From: Hexactinellida sp. DTS-2022
Lineage: Eukaryota; Porifera; Hexactinellida
Assembly (NCBI GenBank): GCA_028753945.1
Contig: JAPNXP010000003.1
Coordinates: 6,138,001 to 6,202,000 of the forward strand
Direction: 5' to 3'
Length of the DNA: 64,000 bases
A program made the position numbers and the translations under genes. Below are positions 10,751 through 20,768 of this stretch, piece by piece (position 1 is the first letter of the stretch; each line of letters opens with the position of its first letter). The notes beneath the pieces are model-generated. The model saw only the letters and a list, made by a program, of their open reading frames with translations. It was not told where the DNA came from and made no database searches.

Positions 10751-11683
10751 CTATATAGCATCAATATACTCTATGTCCAGATAGAACCTGAAGACAGAGG
10801 CAGCACACTTCCCGTGATCAATCTCCGCACTGAGGGCATTAGTCTCCAGGAGGTGGTTGTGTGTGTAGTTACTCGTCTTCTCCCTCCCGGCCTGTTCCCC
10901 GCTGCTGTAGGTTAGCTTAGCCGGAGACAGGTCCGCGTCGAACTCCCCCGCTATGCGTCGGATGTGGATCGTGACGTTACTGCCTATCCGGCCCACCGTC
11001 TGCAGATGGAACCCCTTCACGTAGAAACTGGGTCCCTCCACCTCTCCCTGTCGCCCCGCGACCTCCGCGGCCCGGATGCGCCACTCCACCCCCTCCAGAC
11101 ACTTCTTCCGCGTCTCTACGAACTTTGAGATCTCTGCTTTCTGACGCAAGGCGATCAGCTGTTTCTCAATTGTGCGGTTACTCACTTTAAGTTGCGCATT
11201 TTCTAACTCGATTAAGTTCATCCTCATTTCCAAGTGTGTGTACATGAACTCAGTGGTATGTTTGGCAACTTCCCCTGGTTCTAGAGAAGTGAATTTGCAA
11301 CCGTACTTTGCATAGGGACATTCCATCGATAGATACTCACAGAGGCCCAAATGACTTCTGATTTCCCCCAATACTCCCCCCCACGGACAGCCCCTATCGT
11401 ACAACGGACACTTTGTCAGCATCATCGCAATATTATCACGCAGCAGATCTGATTTAGCAGAACACATTTTATTCTCTGAACAATCAAAGCAAGTCGTTAA
11501 ACCGTTCCAAACACTTGCATCACGCATCACGGCCTTACACTTCGGACAAACAACTAGGTTTTCCTCTAACATGCTAAGATTCTGTACCAACAACTCTCGT
11601 TTGTAACCCCCGAAACTCGACTCGGATTGTGGAATACACAACAACTCTATTAGCTGGTTCTCACTGATATCTTTGATGGCCAT
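10751..11683 (-). CDS. TRAF-type zinc-finger protein, copy 1
   Basis: 310 residues from the ATG at 11683; a longer frame to 11812 looks like 5' UTR because the sister gene at 13098 starts at the matching place. Residues 46-68 hold CPKC..C..C, a reduced RING-like pair. Residues 92-148 hold a TRAF-type finger pattern (C..GC..H..C, then C..GC..H). A short helical stretch spans 150-185, and the C-terminal 125 residues form a domain of unknown type where TRAFs carry MATH. The C-terminal block is almost identical to the sister gene while the first 185 residues are diverged. Its 3' end faces the truncated copine. A scaffold or ligase role is inference. Confidence 0.8.
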   Translation of the reverse strand: MAIKDISENQLIELLCIPQSESSFGGYKRELLVQNLSMLEENLVVCPKCKAVMRDASVWNGLTTCFDCSENKMCSAKSDLLRDNIAMMLTKCPLYDRGCPWGGVLGEIRSHLGLCEYLSMECPYAKYGCKFTSLEPGEVAKHTTEFMYTHLEMRMNLIELENAQLKVSNRTIEKQLIALRQKAEISKFVETRKKCLEGVEWRIRAAEVAGRQGEVEGPSFYVKGFHLQTVGRIGSNVTIHIRRIAGEFDADLSPAKLTYSSGEQAGREKTSNYTHNHLLETNALSAEIDHGKCAASVFRFYLDIEYIDAI

Positions 11684-11812
11684 TTTATGCAAAATATGTA
11701 CGAATATATTCAATTGAAAGCATACTTGACTTAGTTTTATACTTATTAATTGGTGACATGATATTAGTTGCAGTAACAAATCCCCATATAAATATGATGT
11801 AATATTTGTCAC

Positions 11813-12015
11813 AAGATCAGGTTTTGGGAAATCATCAATAGATAATATCTCTAAGCTAAATTAATTAGTTTAATCAGATCAATAACAACTTAAGATATTT
11901 AGTTACAAATATACGATAAGAACAATAGGATAGTATTTATCCAGAGCTCATAAATAAACGAGACCTTTAATTTTCAAACAATATTAATTAATTAAATCAG
12001 TCCAAAATTCAAGTA
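11813..12015. other. Spacer of the divergent TRAF pair
   Basis: AT-rich upstream region of the minus-strand TRAF gene. No gene. Confidence 0.5.
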
Positions 12016-12326
12016 CAATGGCTCTCGTTAATACGAACACCAGGGGAACGCCGAAATTTATCGCATTAACTGGGGTTATTTGCATACATTTGTATAGGCT
12101 GGGGAATTAAACATCTTTAACAGATACAGTAGAACCTGCATAATCCGACCCTCTATAATCCGGAATTCAGCAGAACCGACACTTTTCCTTATCTCAATGA
12201 GCGTCGGACTATTCATTAGAGCCTGCATAATCCGACAATTTGGCAATCAGACATTTCCCTATCCAAACGTGTGTCGGATTATACAGGTTCTACTGTATCT
12301 GTGTTCGTATTAACGAGAGTATACTG
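12016..12326. mobile_element. MITE family D, interrupted
   Basis: Opens caatggctctcgttaatac and closes gttcgtattaacgagagtatactg. The centre has the family strings gcatacatttgtatagg and ggggaattaaac. Family F is inserted at 12127-12295. Confidence 0.8.
12127..12295. mobile_element. MITE family F, nested in family D
   Basis: Starts cagtagaacctgcataatcc and ends cggattatacaggttctactg, inverted, flanked by TA. It splits the D element, so it arrived later. A second copy is at 31795-31994. Confidence 0.85.
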
Positions 12327-12689
12327 TTACAGGCTACTTCCTAATTGAGACAGGGTATTTGTATAAATCTAGTTTGGATGAAGGGAAATTCAGGGGTACC
12401 GTCATATGAACAATTGGGCTTAAATAAATATGTCTGGGAAAATTACCCTGTCTGCAAAATATAAGGATTTTCAGGGTATTTGTTTGTGAAATCTTTAGTT
12501 TAATCCTGCAATCTCTGCTAAACTTATTTTGTTAGAATCAAATAAATAGCAATTTCTCACTTATTTGTAGTGTATTTTTCCGGAAGTATGTGCTAATTTG
12601 TGCTAGAAAATATATAATTAATTTTTCTACCAAACAATAATAACACTGAATACAATGCTATAATTATAAAGTTAATTAATGTATTTATA

Positions 12690-12870
12690 CAGTATAACCT
12701 CGTTAGTACGAACACGAGTATTACAAAATTCCGGTAAATACGAACACTATTTCAGTCCCCTTCAAAGCCTTTTTAATACAAATAACAAATGATATTGGTT
12801 AATACTAATTCCGGATAAGGCAAACGCATTTTTACTGTCCCCTGGTGTTCCTAATAACGAGGTTCTACCT
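12690..12870. mobile_element. MITE family A
   Basis: cagtataacctcgttagtac on the left and cctaataacgaggttctac on the right, with TA at the left end. Confidence 0.75.
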
Positions 12871-12893
12871 TAACCTGTAGTACTCTTAAAATA

Positions 12894-13077
12894 CAGTAGA
12901 ACCTCGTTAATACGAACACCAACGGACGGCCATAATTTGTTCGTTTTATCCGGAGTTCGTATTAACCGGAGTAATACCCATTGAATAGCCATTGTAGGGA
13001 CCATATTTTGTGTAGATATCTGTTCGTCTTATCCGAAAATTCGTTTTAACCGTGTTCCTACTAACGAGGTTGTACTG
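12894..13077. mobile_element. MITE family A next to a start codon
   Basis: 184 bases from cagtagaacctcgttaatac to ctaacgaggttgtactg, flanked by TA. Its right end is about 20 bases upstream of the ATG of the second TRAF gene, so the 5' UTR or core promoter must lie in or across it. Confidence 0.85.
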
Positions 13078-13097
13078 TACAAACATTAGCGCATACA

Positions 13098-14042
13098 ATG
13101 GCTACAAACGAAGAACCAAGTGACCCGATAGGAGAGGCTACGTGTGTTGTCCTCCGTAGACCGAGAGGCAAGAGCTTTGTAGGAGGCTACAAAAAGAATC
13201 TCCTCAAGAGAGAAACGTCATCTCTAGAAGAACACCTGGTTATTTGCCCAGAGTGTGAGGGCATCCTCCGAGACGCTATGGTACTTAACGGGAAGACAAC
13301 CTGCATGGAGTGTTGCGAGGACATCGATAGAGCGGTGCCTTCTGAGATAATGCGTGATAGTGTACGTAGGATGGCAGGGAAGTGTCCGTACAGCGATGTA
13401 GGCTGTGAGTGGAGCGGCGAGCTGGGAGAGGTTAAGCAGCATATGCAGGGATGCCAGTACTTCCTGGTGACCTGTGTGTACGCGAGACACGGGTGTCCCT
13501 ATCGGACAAAGGACAGGAATGAGATGGAGGCACACTCGACCGAGTTCAGAGCTCAGCACTGCGAGATGAGACTAGCGACGCTAGAAAACGAAAACGCGGC
13601 TCTCAAACAGACCCAGACAGCCCTCAAGGGGAAACTGAGCTCCCTGCTGGGGCGGGCCCGGATCTCAAAGTTCGTAGAGACGCGCAAGAAGTGTCTGGAG
13701 GGGGCGGAGTGGCGCATCCGGGCCGCGGAGGTCACGGGGCGACAGGGAGAGGTGGAGGGACCCAGTTTCTACGTGAAGGGGTTCCATCTGCAGACGGTGG
13801 GCCGGATAGGCAGTAACGTTACGATCCACATCCGCCGCATAGCGGGGGAGTTCGACGCGGGCTTGTCTCCGGCTAAGCTAACCTACAGCAGCGGGGAACA
13901 GGCCGGGAGGGAGAAGACGAGTAACTACACACACAACCACCTCCTGGAGACTAATGCCCTCAGTGCGGAGATTGATCACGGGAAGTGTGCTGCCTCTGTC
14001 TTCAGGTTCTATCTGGACATAGAGTATATTGATGCTATATAG
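13098..14042 (+). CDS. TRAF-type zinc-finger protein, copy 2
   Basis: 314 residues, single exon. RING-like pair C50/C53 and C69/C72 on a loop containing NGKTTC. TRAF-type fingers: C96, C103, H115, C119, then C126, C133, H146. A helical linker spans 155-188, followed by the same C-terminal domain as copy 1 with about three differences in 125 residues (189-314). Residues 1-188 show only moderate identity to copy 1. It is divergent from copy 1 (head-to-head) with four inverted-repeat elements in between. The 3' flank also carries stretches seen downstream of the copine at 4631. Function unknown; a receptor-adaptor or ligase-like role is suggested by the fingers only. Confidence 0.8.
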   Translation: MATNEEPSDPIGEATCVVLRRPRGKSFVGGYKKNLLKRETSSLEEHLVICPECEGILRDAMVLNGKTTCMECCEDIDRAVPSEIMRDSVRRMAGKCPYSDVGCEWSGELGEVKQHMQGCQYFLVTCVYARHGCPYRTKDRNEMEAHSTEFRAQHCEMRLATLENENAALKQTQTALKGKLSSLLGRARISKFVETRKKCLEGAEWRIRAAEVTGRQGEVEGPSFYVKGFHLQTVGRIGSNVTIHIRRIAGEFDAGLSPAKLTYSSGEQAGREKTSNYTHNHLLETNALSAEIDHGKCAASVFRFYLDIEYIDAI

Positions 14043-14184
14043 GGACTATGTTAGTTGTGCTGTGTTTGTTAACGTTTGTTTGTATTTACTATTTACTGAC
14101 TGAATTTCTTAAATACATGTGTAAAATTATTTTTTCTCTATTTACTGATTCCTAATTTAAAATTAAATATTGTCGTCATAATTA

Positions 14185-14341
14185 TAGTAGATGTCGGATA
14201 TAAGCACACCGGTTATAAGAACATATCGGATATAAGAACACTATGTTGGAAAACGGTTGCCATATACCCTATATAATTTATGTCGGTTATAAGCACATTA
14301 AGTGCAGTTCCCGACGATGTGCTTATAACCGGCATCCACTG
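14185..14341. mobile_element. MITE family B
   Basis: agtagatgtcggatataagc to gcatccactg with a degraded left terminal base. It follows the TRAF gene just as a B copy follows the copine at 6550. Confidence 0.75.
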
Positions 14342-14423
14342 TATAATGGATATAGTAGTTATAATTTAGCCAAAAATCGCATTTCCCCACCATTATCACT
14401 ATATCCATTATGTACTGTATATA

Positions 14424-15488
14424 CAAAGGTGGGCACAGTTAACCAAAAAGTTAACTTCGTTAACAGTTAATCCGTTAATACGTTAAAAATGTAACGGAAG
14501 TTAACGTTAATCCGTTACAGTTAATTTATATTATACAAACAACAACAAAATCAGTTTTTTGCTATAAGACATCTCAAAAAGTGCTCTACTATAAAATGTT
14601 CCTTTGTTGGGTCATTCAAGCTAAGATACATGCTAGCACAACCTTTATATCGTATAATCAGCGAATAATAAGGGAAATAAGTTGTTTAAGGGATGTTGAC
14701 AGGGATGTTGACTAATATAGATATAAGATTCAAATTCACATAAGTGTCACTATTGAAAATCTAAAAATACACTAAACGGTCAAAAGGATTTAATCAATAA
14801 TAATTTGTATTAATACATTCAAGCTTCTAGCACGATAATAACATTTGTAGATGCTTCAACATTGATGTTTACATAAAACGATAAGTTGACCAAAATAATA
14901 TTAATTTGCATTTTATGGAGGTGTTAAACTCAGTAACTATAAAATAAGTATTGAAATATACAACTTATGATCATTATGAGAGAATTAGAATATACAAATT
15001 CTGACTAAGATTTGAATACCACATGGTCGAATTACTATAAGTGCTTATTCTCTAACCATTTCGATTATTTTCCACTGAAATATAGTTACATCCCATTTGT
15101 TCCACTTGTACTACAAGTGGCACGTGTTAGGGACACGTATTCATGGATATTGGAAAAAAATGACTTAAAATCGCAAGTTTATGAAGTTTATAACTATAGC
15201 AAGATATTTAAAGTCTTCCAAAGTAGGTTAAACAGCCGTTAATCCGCTCAAGAAGCATATTGTCTGTGGGATAAAATACCTGTTCAAAAACATTTGTTCG
15301 GTTATTGTAATAGAAACTATCAAGAATTCATAATTGCGTTAACGGACTATTAACGGACTTGTAAATGTAACGGAAGTTAATTAAGTCCGTTAACGATTTC
15401 AAAGTTAACTTAAAAGTTAATCGTTAAAGAAAAATTTAACTTCCGTTAATTAACGATTAACGGATTAACGGATTAGTGCCTAGCTTTG
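14424..15488. mobile_element. Non-autonomous hAT element, 1,065 bp
   Basis: Starts caaaggtgggcac and ends gtgcctagctttg, inverted hAT-like termini. Perfect 8-bp duplication tgtatata at 14416-14423 and 15489-15496. Sub-terminal clusters of gttaac/taacgg repeats lie at both ends, as is usual for transposase-binding regions. No transposase frame. The paralogous flank near 10619-10640 shows the empty site. Confidence 0.9.
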
Positions 15489-15522
15489 TGTATATAATTT
15501 ATTGTTTTTATTATATTGGATG

Positions 15523-15707
15523 CAGTGTTTTTTTTAAGGCAAATTAGAGACCCAAAATGGGCTTCTAATTTTTATCAATGAGCCTCTAATTTTTAACGTG
15601 CTAAGTACTCAATATCATGAAATGTAGAGTGAGGGCCTCTAATTGTTGGGGTGAGGGCCTCTAATTGTTGGTAGGGCCCTCTGAGCAAATCCTTAAAAAA
15701 AACACTG
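15523..15707. mobile_element. hAT-type MITE, 185 bp
   Basis: Ends cagtgttttttttaagg and ccttaaaaaaaacactg are inverted. Perfect 8-bp duplication attggatg at 15515-15522 and 15708-15715. The inside has three gcctctaatt motifs. Confidence 0.9.
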
Positions 15708-15930
15708 ATTGGATGTGTTCAAAATTGCGGTATTTGGAGAACTATTCAAGCTATGTTATTGTCTGGTTACGCCATTTGTAGAATTCCAATTCGACTTAGT
15801 TAGTTACATACAATATGACTTGTATCCCATATAATGTCTAATTTACTACTCATAGTACACTGATAATCTGTTGGGTAACAACCGTTTTAAACGAGTTATT
15901 CTAGCTATGTTATATTGCTGGTGGAATAAT

Positions 15931-16573
15931 AAGTAGATACCGTAAACTGGGGCGACTTTGTCCCATTATTCCACGTTTATCAATGTATTTCTTTAAATAA
16001 TTTCTGGGAATATTTACTTGTCAATTAATTTTATTGGTAGCAGCACATAACATGTTCAAATAATGAGATAGCTAAACTTTGGGGTACTTCTAACCAATTA
16101 TTCTAAAAGTTTATCTTGGACCAAAGCTACCTATATCATGGAGTTGAAATTGTCCCATTCTGTTAAACACCTGAAATAAAAGCATTTCTTTAGAAAACGA
16201 TAATGACAAATCTTACAGTATGCACTTATTTGACTGGTTTAGAAAAGGATTACTTTATACTGGAATCCATGGAAGACTTGGTGAACTATATGCATATTGA
16301 TGTATTTCCTCGAAAATTCTAAAGAAGTTCTAAAAATAATATCTTTGTTGAAATATACTCTAAATACTCAAATGAATAAAACAACAATAACATACTTCAC
16401 CAAATAATGAATAAATGTGATCATATTGATAATATGTTGAATGAAACTCACAATATAATCAAAGGTAGTTAAACCGCAATATTTCTTATTTAAAATATAT
16501 TTAATTAAAATTGCTATTGTGGGACAAAGTAACCTCCTAGGGTCAAAGTCGCCCCAGTTTACGGTATCTACTT
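15931..16573. mobile_element. Long-TIR element, family L
   Basis: About 30 bases of near-perfect inverted terminus: left agataccgtaaactgggg, right ccccagtttacggtatct. Interior 580 bp is AT-rich with no long frame. TA flanks the ccgtaaactgg core, so it could be Tc1/mariner-like, but the palindromic match runs past it. Confidence 0.8.
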
Positions 16574-17893
16574 TGATTAATCATAGACTCAAAAAAACAA
16601 TCCTTGTGGTTCCAAACTCCGTGTAATTCTACTTGTTAGTGCATTAGTTTTTTTAATGTGATATACTTATTATGATGTTGGTAGTAGAATTATTTATACG
16701 TCAAATTAAGCCTTCTAATGCCTATGATCATTTTATCTCAAAGCGTTTCTGAAATATCAACAGGTGTGAAATGTCAGATTTTTTGCCCCCTTCTGTGGCC
16801 CAAAAGTCCATAACTTATCGAATAATGATTGGATCGTGTTGTGTAACGTCTCATTTTGTGCGCGAATGCTATTTCCATATTTGTATTACCAAATTGGTGT
16901 TTTATATAATACATTATTGTATATTTGAGGGCCTTGAGGTGTGAAAATATGACAAAACAGACAAAACCATAGTCATAAATTGGTCATAACTCATGATATA
17001 TTATTGTAAAAGTGTTGAAAACAAATGCTACGCATAGATAAGAAGCTGGCGCATTTTTATGAAGAATAACAGAATTATTCTGCTGTCCAATTTCCCACAG
17101 TAATATATGATCACCGGGTACTTGCATACCCTTCATATTCTTTTATGCCCCTAATTTCCTAATTTTTGACATATTCGTGAACTTTTTGACGTGAACCTGT
17201 ATATTTTGACCTGTAGATTCCGAATTTTTTAATTTTGGGAACAATATATGGCAGTGTAGAATTTTATCACCTCTTTTGATGTTGAAATTCGGAAAATATC
17301 GTGGGCCGCAGCCTTAGAATGCTTATAAAACCAAAAATAATTATCAGAAAGTCAAAAAATTTCTCTGGGATAACACATGATACATCCTCAAACCCTTGAA
17401 CTAGAATTGAAAAAATTTTCTTCTAACATTTTATAACGATAGTTTAGTGCACGACTGCGTTTTATGATTATTTTGAAAAAATGCCCTTTAGCATCGTTTC
17501 TTCAGCAAAAATAAATAAAATAAAAATTATTACTGAGAGGAAATAGTCTCATAATAATATGTTCAAAAATTCAAAAAGATTCAACAATTTTGAAAAAATG
17601 TCATGCCCATATAAGGAAGTCGACGTCTTATTCTATTAAAAAACACCATCTTGATTGAAAATTAAGAAAAAAAAATCATATTAGTCAATCTCTATCTCAT
17701 CTAGAGTATTCCTAGTAGTAAATTATGCAATTCTGAGATTCACCGTGAACGCCCGAATATCAATACAGGATACCCTTAAACATTCAATGGAACCTTCTAC
17801 AAACCCGGGCAACTCATCGGAAATACCACTTACACCTAAGGAAATGTGTGCCATAAATCGTTTATGGCGCAATAAAAATTCGGATTTTTTTCG
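16574..17893. other. Intergenic desert, no gene seen
   Basis: No coding region or RNA gene recognised. Short open frames lack codon bias or domain resemblance. Confidence 0.55.
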
Positions 17894-18044
17894 CGTTCAA
17901 AAAGAGCACTTAAGTAATCAGGGAAATCCTCCTCTAAAAATCGGATTTTTTTCTCGAGAATAATAAAAATTTATTATTCTCGCGAAAAAAATCCGAACAT
18001 TAGAGGAAGATTACCCTGATTACATAAAGTGCTCTTTTTGAACG
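17894..18044. repeat. Foldback (near-palindromic) element
   Basis: Left arm cgttcaaaaagagcactt mirrors right arm aagtgctctttttgaacg. The inner arms around tctcgagaataataaaaa also pair. Transcribed or single-stranded, it would fold along most of its 151 bases. Confidence 0.8.
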
Positions 18045-18352
18045 AAGTAACGGAATGCTTAGCCTCCTAATTAATATAATCAAACCAGAACAATTTATAC
18101 TCCAATTTACTTTAGAATTTACTATATGGGTTTATAATAAATTAATATCTTACAACATAATTAAATATGAGAATCCTTATATAGAGCTGAGCTTTGTAGA
18201 GTTCAGATTTTTTCCCATACTAAAAGCCCAGGCTTACTTTCTAAAGGTCAATTTCAAACTCTGGAAAAAAATGACCTTTCTCAGTGCCTGAATACACATA
18301 GTGAAAAACTGAACTCTACTAGAGCTGAGCTCTATATAAGTATCTGTATATT

Positions 18353-18600
18353 AAAAGCGGAATTGTTGTGTGTTTGTTTGTTTGTTTGTGTGTGTGTTTG
18401 TCCAGAATTAATTGGAAAGACTACGAGTCCCAGAAAGCTGAAAATTTGTGCATAGGGGTAATTTTGTACTGCGACAACGATCTATTGGTTTTCTAAGCGA
18501 AATAACGGGATTATGACGTCACGGTTGCAAAAAACAGATATTTTGTACTAGCTTCCCAATTTTGCTCCGATCTGTAGAAAATTCAAATCATTAGACGTAC
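18353..18600 (+). repeat. Dispersed module O, copy 1
   Basis: gcggaattgttg, then a (TTTG)/(TG) tract, then tccagaattaattggaaaga, actacgagtcccagaaagc, tgcgacaacgatctattgg and a gattatgacgtcac end. Copies at 18725-18960 and 19615-19790. Confidence 0.75.
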
Positions 18601-18724
18601 ACTAAATTTCTACACCTGATAGCAGTTCACGAATTCCCATTTTACTTCTGATTGTGACACAGTTAATTAATTAGTCCCTGCACTAATCAACCATAAATAG
18701 TGTATCGTACCAACACAGGTATAC

Positions 18725-18960
18725 CAAAGTGCAAGTGTGTGTTTGTGTGTGTGTTTGTCCAGAATTAATAGGAAAGACTACGAGTCCTAGAAAGCTGAAA
18801 ATTGGCATACAGGGGTAACTTTGTACTGCGACAACGATCTATTGGTTTTCTAAACAAAATAACGGGATTATGACGTCATAAACGCAAATATTTGGGAATA
18901 ACTCTTTCAGTTCTTATCCGATTCGCCCACAATTTTAGATGATAACACAACAAACAATGA
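18725..18960 (+). repeat. Dispersed module O, copy 2
   Basis: Same order of blocks as copy 1, including gacaacgatctattgg and ggattatgacgtcat. Confidence 0.75.
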
Positions 18961-19496
18961 GACACACGTATACCGATTTATGGGAATGTGACGTCACGTA
19001 GGAACTAATTTGGATTCAGCTCTTACATTTTTGATTCAATCGTCAAACAATTTTGTCACGTTATAAAACAGAATGTGTTGCATGTCTCTAGAAATTTTTA
19101 TAATTTTCGCATTTAATCTGAGCCAGGCAATAACAAAAATGTAACCTACAAATGCTGCGTCATTGCACATATTGAGGTTTGATGATTTAATCTCACCTAC
19201 ATTATTCCGAAATTGCATACTTGATTAATCCAGTTTGGCTTTCCATCAGTATATTTCTATTCGTGATGTATTCAGCTTACGTCAATCACATAAGCATAAT
19301 ATTACTATCAAAGTAATTCAACTATTTACAAACAATTTACTACTATGCTGTTAAAATCCTGGGTTAGTAAATAACATTAATGAATTAATTAATTACTTGA
19401 CATACTGGGGTCCCAAATAGCAGCATACTGAATTGAGTACGTGTAATTTACCAGTCACAGGCTTAACTTATTTAATATGAGTTATATTTGAGGAGA

Positions 19497-19620
19497 GTAA
19501 GGCCGCGAAGCGGCCGTTAATTGTTTTGCGTAGTGTCTAATACGAACGAACAAAGGTCGCGAAGCGACCTTTGTGAGAGAGTGATCCGTCGCGAAGCGAC
19601 CGAGACCGAAGGGCTCGTAT
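19497..19620 (+). repeat. Triple GCGAAGC-hairpin module, copy 1
   Basis: Three mini-hairpins, all with a GCGAAGC core: ggccgcgaagcggcc (19501-19515), aaggtcgcgaagcgacctt (19553-19571) and gtcgcgaagcgac (19588-19600). It ends gaccgaagggctcgtat and runs into module O copy 3. The base composition is unlike the AT-rich surroundings. Confidence 0.85.
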
Positions 19621-19790
19621 ATATAAAAAGAGGAATTGTTGTTTGTTTGTTTGTTTGTTTGTTTGTTTGTTTGTGTGTGTGTTTGTCCAGAATTGATTGG
19701 AAAGACTACGAGTCCCAGAAAGCTGAAAATTTTTATACAGGGGTAATTTTGTACTGCGACAACGATCTATTGGTTTTTGAAGAGAAATAT
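19615..19790 (+). repeat. Dispersed module O, copy 3
   Basis: aaaagaggaattgttg, (TTTG)n, then the tccagaattgattggaaag and gacaacgatctattgg blocks. It directly follows the hairpin module. Confidence 0.75.
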
Positions 19791-20073
19791 TCACATTTGA
19801 AGGTGACAAAATATGTTAGCCAATTAAATTCGAGGGTTTGTTAGTATGGATTAGCAGATTTCATCAGTTAGTATAAATAGATTGTGCATAATAGAAATAT
19901 TTTCTGAGGCTCCAATTTGATTGATTGAAAATAAATTAATTTAACCAATCAATCATTTGTCTATTCTATTGCCTGTTTTTCTTTTAGTATTATTTGATTC
20001 GAGCTTTCTTATCGTGCAACTGAAATTTATTGAGCTATTAAAACTCAGTATTAATGTGATTGCTTTGGGGAGG

Positions 20074-20199
20074 GAAAGGCCGCGAAGCGGCCGTTAATTG
20101 TATCGCGTAGTGCCTAACACGAACAAACAAAAGTCGCGAAGCGACTTTTGTGAGAGAGTGATCCGTCGCGAAGCGACCGAGACCGAAGGGCTCGTATAA
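20074..20199 (+). repeat. Triple GCGAAGC-hairpin module, copy 2
   Basis: Hairpins at 20078-20092, 20128-20150 and 20165-20177 in the same order and spacing as copy 1. The second stem has an A-T pair where copy 1 has G-C. Not followed by module O. Confidence 0.85.
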
Positions 20200-20450
20200 G
20201 TAATTTCATTAAATATTTGGTTACTAACTTCCTATATACTAATAATACTAGTAGCTATAAAGAGTAAACCCTCTGATTATATTTAATCACAAATTCCAAA
20301 GGAATAGTGTGAATATTTTCAATTGTATATAAATTCAAAGCTTGATTTAACTTGGTTGGCTGCCTATTGCCGTATCTACCAAATTTGGCGAAATCTTTTG
20401 AGTAAATCAATTCATTGAATAGCAAACGAATGACTGAATAGTATGCTTGG
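20200..20450. other. Upstream region of mini membrane gene
   Basis: AT-rich with no gene; leads into the TATA box at 20451. Confidence 0.5.
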
Positions 20451-20457
20451 TATAAAT
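20451..20457 (+). promoter_or_regulatory. TATA box
   Basis: tataaat 33 bases upstream of the ATG at 20484, giving a very short 5' UTR. Confidence 0.5.
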
Positions 20458-20483
20458 ATGGAGTTAAAAGTAATCTGTATAAA

Positions 20484-20768
20484 ATGGAGGGATATTGGGG
20501 AATATTAATGATAGGCCCTATTTGTGGAATTCTTGTTATAATTATCGGTTGTTTAATAATGGGCGCATGTTATTCATATGGGCAAACTGAAAGTGGAAGT
20601 AGGCACAAACTGCTACGCTTATTGGTCAATAAAATTGATAGTTCTGGAAATGTTGAAGGAAATCAGAATTTGAGAGGAAATACACCACCGCCTGAATATG
20701 AAAGTATATTTTTTAGAGAGAAAGCTGAAATTATTTATTATGATTCTGTTTTGAAAGTAAACAAATAA
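20484..20768 (+). CDS. Mini single-pass membrane protein, PPPEY tail
   Basis: 94 residues, single exon. No cleavable signal is obvious; residues 7-30 form one membrane segment followed by a short polar, basic tail. PPPEY at 68-72 fits PPxY and overlaps YESI (YxxI, a possible sorting signal). It belongs with the small membrane proteins scattered between 3.4 and 30 kb. Family not recognised; function unknown. Confidence 0.55.
   Translation: MEGYWGILMIGPICGILVIIIGCLIMGACYSYGQTESGSRHKLLRLLVNKIDSSGNVEGNQNLRGNTPPPEYESIFFREKAEIIYYDSVLKVNK

Noticed and set aside
11684..11812. 43-residue N-terminal extension of TRAF copy 1
   Set aside because: Hydrophobic, AT-rich and absent from the sister gene.
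17745..18291. Two short frames either side of the foldback
   Set aside because: One runs into the foldback arm; neither shows a domain, a promoter or biased codons.
19521..19844. 107-residue frame with a Cys-Leu-Phe run
   Set aside because: Crosses the hairpin module and a (TTTG)n tract; the other module O copies do not keep the frame.
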